Assembly: GCA_003161575.1 (NCBI GenBank)
Contig: PMOE01000079.1
Location: 1-58,906 of the forward strand
DNA length: 58,906 nt
DNA from: Acidimicrobiaceae bacterium
GTDB lineage: Bacteria; Actinomycetota; Acidimicrobiia; Acidimicrobiales; RAAP-2
Reading direction: 5' to 3'
The notes under the pieces are model-generated. The model ran no database searches and was not told the DNA's origin. It saw only the letters and a program-made list of their open reading frames with translations. Shown here piece after piece: positions 1-7,511 of the stretch; positions within the stretch are counted from its first letter, which is position 1; each line of letters starts with the position of its first letter. The position numbers were made by a program, and so were the translations under genes.

Positions 1-174
1 GAAGACGCCGTCCCTTCCTAACTTCGCACCTCGGTTGGCGAGGAAGTCCCATTCGTCCAAAAAGAACCACTCGCGCGTCGACTCGTAGATGAGTATGAAC
101 GCCGCGACGCCGATCGTGAGATAGTGGACCTGGCGCGGCCGGGATGACACGGTGGAGGATCGTGAAGTAGGCAT
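1..174 (-). CDS. Polytopic membrane protein, probable GT-C-like glycosyltransferase (N-terminal part)
   Basis: An open frame enters from the left edge on the minus strand and gives the first 58 residues of a membrane protein. About 19 polar residues are followed by one hydrophobic helix (residues 19-31) and then the aromatic-acidic stretch FFLDEWDFLANRG just after it. Acidic residues in the first extracytoplasmic loop after TM1 are typical of GT-C enzymes, and the paralogues at 5537 and 9727 carry QGDDW and QGDEW in the same place. The ATG at 174 has GGAG six bases upstream. The frame stays open to a GTG at 282, so a 36-residue N-terminal extension is possible. Family assignment is by analogy, because only the N terminus is visible. 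Confidence 0.55.
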   Translation of the reverse strand, partial: MPTSRSSTVSSRPRQVHYLTIGVAAFILIYESTREWFFLDEWDFLANRGAKLGRDGVF

Positions 175-357
175 TTCCGGCTCCGAAGGAGGACCGTCTT
201 CGCCCCTTGCGCCACGGGGTTTGGCGACGTGCCGTCCGACCGGACTCTCACCAGCCTGTTCTCCGGCATCGGTCGACTGCACAGACGATCCTCGCTCTAC
301 TCCAATGAACCCAGTAGTTTCCGAAGCGCAGGTTGCAGAGTTCGAAGGAAGTCGTTC

Positions 358-401
358 TCACTGGGGTGAAGTTACTAGCTCACTGGGGTGAAGTTACTAG
401 C
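358..401. repeat. Perfect 22-bp tandem duplication
   Basis: The unit tcactggggtgaagttacta plus gc occurs twice head to tail with no mismatch (358-379 and 380-401). It lies upstream of the partial membrane-protein gene in a stretch with no supported CDS. It could be a replication-slippage duplication or a duplicated protein-binding site; nothing distinguishes these here. Confidence 0.9.
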
Positions 402-948
402 TGAAGGCGTCACCAAGGAGGCACGCCGACCTCCATGCGTCGCACATGCAGGGAGGGGGCGGCGTCGGTACGGACGATCTCGCGCTGGCCTGCATCCCGA
501 TAGACGGATCCACTCGTTCGGCCCGGGCTAGCTGCGAGACCAGGAGGCTCCTTTTTACGCCAAGAGTTGAGATAGGAACCGTCGATTCCTCCCTGAATCA
601 TCCTTGTCTATGGTGAGGGGACCAGCACGCCACCATTGGCGGCATCGGGCACTTCGTCTGACCTCGCGGCCCCTGACCCGACGCTCTGCACGACCAAATA
701 GCCTTCCGCCGCGCGTCGGGGCGCACCCGGCCAGCGACGAAGCAGCCAGCCAGAAGGAGAACGAACTGGCCACTTGCCGAATGAGCGAATCACCGTTCCG
801 CGTCACCTACGCTGTCGCCGATGATCCGCGCCATTCCGCAGTGGCCAGTTGACGGTCAAAGACCCCCATGCCCCGAGCGGTTGCCCTGTTGGGAGACCCT
901 AACCAACATCATCGCTCGTCGGCTTAGCCATCGATTTGCGGACATCCG
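402..948. other. Intergenic stretch without a supported gene
   Basis: Short open frames exist on both strands, but none has a recognisable domain, a ribosome-binding site or coherent composition. I see no RNA gene or strong hairpin. It separates the left-edge membrane protein from the decayed acyltransferase. Confidence 0.5.
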
Positions 949-2184
949 ATGTCTGACGCAGAAGAGACGACCCCCTTCGATTCACCGCGTACTGAGCGAC
1001 TCCTGCCCTCCGGTGAGGAAGCCCGGAACGGCGCCGGAAGATCGAGCATTCCGGCCAGATGTCGAAGGTATGCGAGCGGTGGCTATCCTCCTAGTGGTCC
1101 TCTTCGTGGTCCTCTTCCACGCCGGCGTCCCCCACATGGCCGGAGGATTCGTTGGCGTTGATGTTTTCTTCGTGATCTCTGGCTTCGTGATTACAGGGCT
1201 GCTGCTTCGCGAGCGACGTGCGACGGGTGGATCCGGCTTCCTCACCTTCTACGCGCGCCGCGCTCGGCAGATCCTCCCTGCCGCGCTCTTGGTCATCATC
1301 GTTTCGCTCATTTCCAGCTACTTGTTGATAGGCGCCAACTATGCCACCTTGGTAGCAAGTGACGCCAGATGGAGCGCACTTTTTCTGGGTGACCATCACT
1401 TCATCTCGGTCTACCCAAACTATCTTGTATCCCGCCCGAACTCGCCCCTCCAGCAATACTGGTCGCTCGCTGTCGAGGAACAATTCTATCTCGTCTACCC
1501 AGCATTTTTCGCCGCGCTCATTATGATCCCCGGAATGATGTCACGGCGCGCGCGCCTCGTCACTGGGTTGAGTGCCGTGATTGTGATCTCGTTTCTTATT
1601 TCTGTAGCGACCACCAGAGTTAACTACCTCGCCGCGAACTACTCTCCGTTCACTCGAGCTTGGGAACTTGCGCTCGGCGCACTCCTCGCAGTGACCGCAG
1701 CCCAACTAGAGAAGATCCCGACGGCAACGGCCGCGATCATGACTTGGATTGGTATCGTCGGCATCCTCATCGCCGCGGTGACGTTCTCAGTGCACTTGCG
1801 GTATCCCGGATTTATCGTTGCGCTCCCGACTATTAACGCTGCTCTCGTAATTGCCGGAGGGACAGTCGTAACCCGGCAGGGTGCGGAATCGGTGCTGCGT
1901 CTACTGCCATTCCGTTGGCTCGGTCGCTGGTCGTACTCTTGGTACCTGTGGAACTCGTCGGTGCTGGCGATCGGAGCCGCGGTTCTGCATAAATCCGTAA
2001 ACACGACTTCTATTCCAATCAAGCTCGCTCTCGTCACGTTTGCACTCATCCTTGCTGCCGCCACGTATTTCTTGGTGGAGCAACCGTTCCGTCACTCGAC
2101 GATTCTCACTCGGAGCCCGCGGGCAAGCATCATTGGGGCGTGTTACTCGTAGTCACTTGTGTCGCATTCACGTTTGCGTTCTAA
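949..2184 (+). pseudogene. OafA/YrhL-type acyltransferase, frameshifted and lacking the SGNH domain
   Basis: The frames encode the acyltransferase-3 membrane domain: RPDVEGMRAVAILLV, GVDVFFVISGFVITG with the conserved DVFF and SGF, and YWSLAVEEQFYLVYP, as in the intact paralogues at 7512 and 28165. The paralogue N terminus EAGTAPGDRTFRPDV is recovered only by moving from the frame starting at ATG 949 to a second frame across a C run at 1022-1024, so one extra base is present. A 12-bp in-frame duplication (1094-1117) adds VVLF inside TM1. Near 2135-2140 a G run loses one base, after which the last helix continues in another frame to TAA at 2182. The C-terminal SGNH hydrolase domain of about 250 residues is absent. 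The active-site motifs of the membrane domain survive, so decay is recent or partly a sequencing artefact. Confidence 0.8.
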
Positions 2185-2360
2185 TCTCAAATGACCACGC
2201 TAGCCCTCAAGGTCGTAGCGAGAGGATGGCTGGGGCAATACGTGATTGGGGGGACGAAAGAAGTGGGGTCTAGAACGGAGTCCAACGATTGGACTTGCCA
2301 TCGTTGTATCTACACTCGCCGAGCATTCGTTGTGCTATTGGCGGATCGGAGGACATGACG

Positions 2361-4334
2361 ATGGACACGCATCCCGAATCGGCTTCTGACTCGGTTAATT
2401 CGTCCGTTGTGGACTCTTCTCTCCCACCCAAGATTGATCTGGACGGTGGCGCGGTGACTCGATCTGCTTCCCGATGGTTGCCGGCGTCCGGCTGTCTCCT
2501 CCTCTATCTAGCCCTGACCTTTCTCCAATTCGGACCTTCACGCTCCTTGGGCTCCGCAGAAATGACTGGCAACGGGACACCGGACCAGGTCCAACAGCTT
2601 TGGTTCCTCAAATGGGCCCAGTACGCGCTGTGGCACGGTCACAACCCGTTCTATTCGTCGTTTCTGAACTACCCCGTGGGTCTCAATTTGTTGGCAAACA
2701 CGTCGATGTTGGCCCTCGGCTCTTTCTTCTCGCCCCTAACAGCGTGGCTCGGCCCGGTGGTGACCTGGAACGTTCTGATCAGATTGGCCGTGACCCTGTC
2801 GGCTTTTTGCATGTGCACGGTGCTGCGCCGATGGACGACATGGTGGCCAGCGGCATTCGTAGGCGGCTTGCTCTACGCCTTTTCTGCCTATTTCACCGTG
2901 TACGGGAGCGGTTACCTATTTTTGGTGTTCGTGGCGGTACCACCGCTGATCTTTCTTCTCCTTCACGAAATCATGGTCCGCCAACAATGGCGTGCAGGTC
3001 GAGTCGGAGTCCTTCTAGGCGTTGCAATCGCAGTTCAATACTTCATCTCGGCAGAGATATTGACATGCACCCTGCTCTTGGCTGCGATTGGATGGGTGAT
3101 CTACATCGTTGCAAATCGGGGAGCATTACGGCCACGGCGCTCGTATATACAGACCGCTCTTGCCTACGCGATCGTCCTTGCAGCGATGCTGCTAGTGGTG
3201 CCTGTTCTGTTCATGCTCTTTGGAACGGCGCATATCAGTGGTGTTCCTCAATTGGCCGGAGGATCGGGAGACTTGCTGGGTGCGATCGTCCCAGGGACCT
3301 ATCAGGCGATCGATCCCAGCTCAACGAAAGATATCTGGACGCAATTCAACGCCTATTTCTACTCGGCCACGCTCTACCTGGGAATACCTCTCATCGTCGT
3401 CCTAGCGACGTTCGTCGTGTGGCTACGCAAGCGTGGAATAGTCTTGTTCGCGGCTGTAATGGCCTTGGTCGCCTTCGTATTCTCTCTCGGCTCCACGCTA
3501 CACGTTGATCAGCATGCCACCGGCGTCCCTTTGCCGTTTTCGCTCTTATCCCATCTGCCCATATTCGACGGCATCGTATCGACCAGATTCTCGCTTTTCA
3601 CGAACCTCTTTGCTGCCGTCATCTTGGCGGTGGGACTCGACCAGTTATTTCGCCGATTGCGAGATCCGAATCAAATTCATCTGAATTGGGCTCCGACGGA
3701 ACGGAGGGGAGCCATAGCGGGCACTCTATGTATGGCCATCGCTGTGACCGTGGCCGTTTCGCTCTGGCCCAGTCGCGCACAGCCATCATCTTCAACTTCA
3801 GATAGCTCCTATATAACGACAGGTGCTGCCAGATCGATCCCGGCTGGAAGCGTTGTTCTGGCCTATCCGTATCCGAATACGCCGGTGCACAATCTTGACG
3901 GCAAGAGCGTGATCTTCTATCCCTTTGTTGAATCACTCGACAATACCTTGCTGGGTCAGGCGATATCAGGGTTCCCCTTCAAATTGATCGGGGCGTATGG
4001 GTGGACGCCAGGCACAACGGAGCGAAATCCAAATCCCACTCCATTGAAGCCTGTATCGGTGGAAGCGCTTTTCAATGCTTCCTTCTACGGTTCTCATATG
4101 GCTGAGCAGGCAGCGCTGCTCACGAGGAGCAATCTCACTTCGGACCTCCGAACCTTCATGCATGAATACGGTGTTGACGCCGTCATTGTATTACCCCTGG
4201 GTCGACATCCGAAGGCGGTCGCGCGCGATGTGACCGCCGCGATTGGAACACCATCTAACTCTGGGCGAGTGGAACTTTGGCTCCACGTGCAGAGTCGTCT
4301 TTTGGAGGGTACGTCTCATTCTGATGGGAAATGA
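2361..4334 (+). CDS. Large polytopic membrane protein, GT-C-like glycosyltransferase candidate
   Basis: This 657-residue protein has a polar N terminus, about ten hydrophobic helices through residue 450, then a soluble C-terminal domain of roughly 180 residues. After TM1 comes an extracytoplasmic loop with GTPDQVQQLWFLKW and the motif NYPVGLNLLANTSM, a layout seen in GT-C-fold enzymes that use polyprenyl-phosphate sugars. The soluble tail (AYPYPNTPVHNLDG and following) would lie outside the membrane. I chose ATG 2361 because GGAGG ends eight bases upstream; an in-frame ATG at 2355 is too close to it. It follows the broken acyltransferase and is not overlapped by another real gene. The donor and acceptor cannot be named, and the family is inferred from topology only. 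Confidence 0.8.
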   Translation: MDTHPESASDSVNSSVVDSSLPPKIDLDGGAVTRSASRWLPASGCLLLYLALTFLQFGPSRSLGSAEMTGNGTPDQVQQLWFLKWAQYALWHGHNPFYSSFLNYPVGLNLLANTSMLALGSFFSPLTAWLGPVVTWNVLIRLAVTLSAFCMCTVLRRWTTWWPAAFVGGLLYAFSAYFTVYGSGYLFLVFVAVPPLIFLLLHEIMVRQQWRAGRVGVLLGVAIAVQYFISAEILTCTLLLAAIGWVIYIVANRGALRPRRSYIQTALAYAIVLAAMLLVVPVLFMLFGTAHISGVPQLAGGSGDLLGAIVPGTYQAIDPSSTKDIWTQFNAYFYSATLYLGIPLIVVLATFVVWLRKRGIVLFAAVMALVAFVFSLGSTLHVDQHATGVPLPFSLLSHLPIFDGIVSTRFSLFTNLFAAVILAVGLDQLFRRLRDPNQIHLNWAPTERRGAIAGTLCMAIAVTVAVSLWPSRAQPSSSTSDSSYITTGAARSIPAGSVVLAYPYPNTPVHNLDGKSVIFYPFVESLDNTLLGQAISGFPFKLIGAYGWTPGTTERNPNPTPLKPVSVEALFNASFYGSHMAEQAALLTRSNLTSDLRTFMHEYGVDAVIVLPLGRHPKAVARDVTAAIGTPSNSGRVELWLHVQSRLLEGTSHSDGK

Positions 4335-4488
4335 GCAACCATTTAGATCCGTACAGTTCTCGCTGGTTGGCGGTGGCGCGGTGACGGGCATTCACCGATG
4401 GCAATCAGACAGGGAAGAATAAATGGCTGAGGCCAGCGGAGAGGCGCCGCAGATTGATGGCGTCGGTCAACCTGAACCACGACGTCCA

Positions 4489-4557
4489 GCTCGTCGATTC
4501 ATCCTTTGGCGTGGCAAAAGGAGAACACCGGAGGTCCCTCCTTGCGGTAGTGCTGGT
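4489..4557. repeat. 69-bp block repeated at 9717-9785
   Basis: This block matches 9717-9785 in direct orientation with a single mismatch, and similarity stops sharply at both ends. On the minus strand both copies encode the same C-terminal peptide QHYRKEGPPVFSF followed by C(H/D)AKG and a stop. At 9.7 kb it is the end of an intact membrane protein. Here it is joined to an unrelated broken reading frame. Confidence 0.9.
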
Positions 4558-4951
4558 TATGAGTGTCGACCGTGCCTATGGTTCCGTCTGGATAGCGCTG
4601 GGTCTCGGTATGCCGCTGTTTGCTGGCATCAAGCACCCGGTAGGGCTCGGGCTGATCGTCGGGGAACGGCCCAATGGGCCGGGGTGGGGGTTTGTAGCGC
4701 AACGTTCGGCACAGCCGACGGTGTCCGTTCACGATCCATGCCACGAAGCCGACTGGGATGAGCGCGAGAGCAAGAGGGGGCCAAGCGAGCACCACGACCG
4801 ACGCAACGAGCCCAACACCAGCCAGTCAGGTCCCTGCCATGACCAGCGTCCGGCGCCACGACCGCCAGCGCCGATGAGTCCGCGCGATGACCGAAACCGC
4901 CAACACGAGCATGAGCATGGGGGCCAGTGCGAGAACCAGTGCAAGGTCCAT
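4499..4951 (-). pseudogene. Small membrane protein broken by an in-frame TGA, with a foreign C terminus
   Basis: From ATG 4951 the frame encodes a hydrophobic helix (MDLALVLALAPMLMLVLAV), a basic stretch and then TGA at 4828-4826. The same frame resumes immediately with a second helix (VVVLAWPPLALALIPVGFVA) and a polar tail (RYKPPPRPIGPFPDDQPEP). It ends in the 69-bp repeat that encodes the C terminus of the 9727 membrane protein. The simplest reading is a two-helix protein with a TGG-to-TGA nonsense change whose 3' end was replaced by recombination. Two separate small genes remain possible, since the upstream part alone would be 41 residues. I do not recognise the family. Confidence 0.45.
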
Positions 4952-5061
4952 GCGAGTGCGACCACCTGGTGGCGAAGGCGGCGCGGCGGCGAGCCCGATT
5001 GGGGTGAAGCAGGGCCGTAGGGGGTCGCCCCGAACCGGTACCGGGTCACAAACACGAGCCA

Positions 5062-5525
5062 TTGACCTGGACCGAGTGGAAGACTGGAGGGGTGCTGTCT
5101 GCATGGGCCCAGGACCTTTTCGCCTTCACCCAGGGCCTCCTCCTCACCGGAGCCCTGGCTACAGCCGAACCCAAGCGCCTGCGCTACGCGCTCTCGCACA
5201 CTGCTGGTCGATTGACCTATTCGGCGAGAACAACGACACTGCGCCTCCGGCGCGAATGGCCATGGGCCCGAGTACTCGCAGAAGCCTTCAACACTCTTCA
5301 ATCGCTCCCGCTGACCACCTGACCATGTGTCGCGACGAGAACGAACGACCCTCAGCGCTGCCACGCGCCTCTGGGCATGGCGCACTGGTCACTTTTGACC
5401 CCGACAACGGGACCCGGCGGCAAAGCAACCAATCCTCACAACTCATCGAGCGAAAAGACATCACCCATGGCCGCCAACTCCAAATCAGAGGCACCTCGAG
5501 GTGGCTAATGAAACGTCCGGGTTAG
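5062..5525 (+). mobile_element. IS1380-family element, 3' remnant
   Basis: The frame at 5062-5322 gives the C-terminal end of an IS1380-type transposase (LLTGALATAEPKRLRYALSH, then TLRLRREWPWARVLAEAF). The upstream catalytic DDE part is missing. The following 190 bp contain no gene but end in an 89-bp segment (5437-5525) that recurs inverted at 27176-27264 with 82 of 89 matches, marking the shared right end of the element. The element stops within a few bases of the membrane-protein gene at 5537, so it may have replaced that gene's original promoter. Confidence 0.75.
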
Positions 5526-5536
5526 GCTTCGGCGCT

Positions 5537-6996
5537 ATGGCAGTTGCGGTCGAAGAAGAGCCCAGGCGAACGGCAGTTGAACGACCATCGTGGCAGGCTC
5601 GACACAACACCCTCCTGACGTTGATCGCCGCCTCGATCGTCCCCGCGCTGTATCTCGGCTACGTCAACCATTTCGCCATCAATGCCCTGCAGGGCGACGA
5701 CTGGAACACGGTGCCGGGAGTGAACGATGCCATCCACGGGCACTTTTCGCTCGGTCAACTGTGGACTCAGTACAGCGAGACACGCATCCCGTTGGTCCGC
5801 GCCGTGTTCGACATCTGGGGGGTCGTCGACCACCTCGACACGCGTCCGCTGATCCTGTTCAACGCTCTCTTGTTCATTGCCGCCTTCGGGCTGGTGCTCG
5901 CGTTGTGTCGACGTTACATCGAGCGCCCCCTGACCCCGCTCCCGGTGCTCGTCGTCGGGCTCGTGTGGTTCAGTCTCGCCGACGTGCAGACGTCACTCTG
6001 GGCCTTCCAGGTCGGGTGGTACCTGGTGGTGCTCGGCTTCGTCGGATGCGTCGGCGCTCTCTTCTTGCCGGTAGGCCGCCGCCAATTGTGGCTGGCGGTG
6101 GCCATCGGGATGGCCGTCATCGCCTCCCTCGCTTTCGTTCAGGGCTTCATCGTGTGGCCGTTGGGACTCGTCTGCATCCTTTGGGCGCAGCCCCGGGCCC
6201 GGGAATCGCTGAGAGAGGCCGCCGTGTGGATCGGGGCGGCGTTCGTGACGGCGGTGGTCTACTTCGCCGGGTTCAACTTCAGCCTCAATGGATGCTTCGA
6301 TCCGTCGCAGTGCTCAGCCTCAAGCGCTCTCTCAAATCCCACAACGTCGGCCCGGTTCCTGCTGATCCTCCTGGGCAACATCGTGCCCGGACGATACTGG
6401 GAGGTTCATGGCACCCCGAGCTATACGCGCTTCGAGGTGCTCGGCTTCGTGGTGCTGGTGGTGGGCGCCTATATCGTCGTCCAGTCGCTCAGACATCGGG
6501 ACGTTGAGCGGCTGCCGCTCCCCTTCTCCTGATTGGCTTCGGACTTCTCTTCGACGTGATGATCACCCTCGGGCGCAGTGGCGCCGGGCTCGAGCAGGCC
6601 ATCGGGGGCAACCGGTACCTCTTGCCGAACCTGATCGTGTTCACCACGATCGTGATTTACGGTTGGGCTCAGATCCCCGCGAAGAGTGCGACGGGATGGG
6701 TCACTCTTGGAATCCTCGGAGCCTTTGTGGTATGGCAGGTTGTGGTCGCCACCGGGTTCGGCCTCCACAATGGAAGGTTGGGAGATCAGTTCACCACCGG
6801 CGGTGCACGACTGGCGGTGAACCTCCGAGCCGTCCCCACGAGCGAGCAGATTTGCTACCGGATCAACTTCTTCATCCCGCCCGAGTCGGTGATCGACGAG
6901 GCCGCCCGGGATCACCTCGCGGAGTTCGACAACGACCGCTACCGGGGCCTGGAGCCACCCGTTTTGGCTGAGTGCACCAATGCGCAAAAGCCTTAG
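5537..6996 (+). pseudogene. GT-C-like polytopic membrane protein split by a one-base frameshift
   Basis: Two frames that meet near 6520 together give about 486 residues matching the intact protein at 9727 along its length. TM1 is followed by LQGDDWNTVPGVNDA (QGDEW in the paralogue). Shared blocks include LGNIVPGR, and FGLLFDVMITLGRSGAGLE against FGLLWDVVIALGRVGEGLA. The first frame ends at TGA 6530 while the second begins in the same helix. One additional C in the run at 6520-6523 would restore RLPLPLLLIGFGLLFDV. Both halves are otherwise undamaged, so this is a very recent mutation or a sequencing error. ATG 5537 is my start; a GTG at 5501 lies inside the IS1380 end and neither has a good ribosome-binding site. 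The C terminus (SEQICYRINFF) resembles the small soluble end of the paralogue. Confidence 0.8.
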
Positions 6997-7511
6997 CCGG
7001 TGACCTGCCGGTCCAACGATCAATCCGGCCGGGACCTAGTTGGCGAAGCTGTAGCGGCATCGGCTACCAGGGGAGCCCGGACACTTCCTCGGGCCTTGTG
7101 ACCAACCCGAATCCCAACCCGGCAAATACGTCGCTAGCGACGATCCTGGTACAACCCGAAGTCTGGCTTTCCCAGAGCGTATCGGCGTAGCCCCCCCTCC
7201 CTGCCGCCCTCCGCTTTGTCCCCTTGCTGCCCGCCCGCGGCGGTTCCGGCGCCGGTTTCCCTTTTTGCCTCTCTCTCCCCACAACCGTTTGAGGGGAGAG
7301 AGAGGCCAGGGACCGCGGGCGGGCCAGAACCGCCGCGCACCGCCGGACCCAGGCACCAACGGGCCAGCGCCGGGCCGACGCCAAGCGCCGGGCCGCCGGG
7401 CCGCCGGGCACCAGAGCGCCCCGGACTCCGGGCGCCACCCGAGCGGGGAGGCCGGGCGCGGAGGGGGGGGGTGCAACCGGGTGGCATCCGGCGATGATTT
7501 TGACTCTAAGT
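6997..7511. other. GC-rich intergenic region between convergent genes
   Basis: About 500 bp between the ends of the genes at 5537-6996 (+) and 7512-9548 (-). It is strongly biased to G and C, with iterations of ccgggccg near 7395-7410 and a run of nine G near 7465-7473. The long minus-strand open frames here are low-complexity Arg/Gly/Pro products of this bias, and I do not regard them as genes. Confidence 0.6.
7267..7306. other. Perfect 14-bp stem hairpin
   Basis: gcctctctctcccc (7267-7280) pairs exactly with ggggagagagaggc (7293-7306) across a 12-base loop. It sits between convergent genes, where a bidirectional terminator is expected, but neither side is followed by a U tract (the T run at 7262-7266 precedes the stem on the plus strand). 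It could serve as a U-less terminator or a transcript-end stabiliser. Confidence 0.7.

Noticed and set aside
4826-4828. Selenocysteine or stop reassignment at the in-frame TGA
   Set aside because: TGA ends many intact genes here, no SECIS-like hairpin is apparent, and the protein is a membrane helix pair where Trp is the natural residue.
4729-5385. 218-residue minus-strand frame
   Set aside because: It is antisense to the IS1380 fragment and out of frame with the coding-like small membrane protein.
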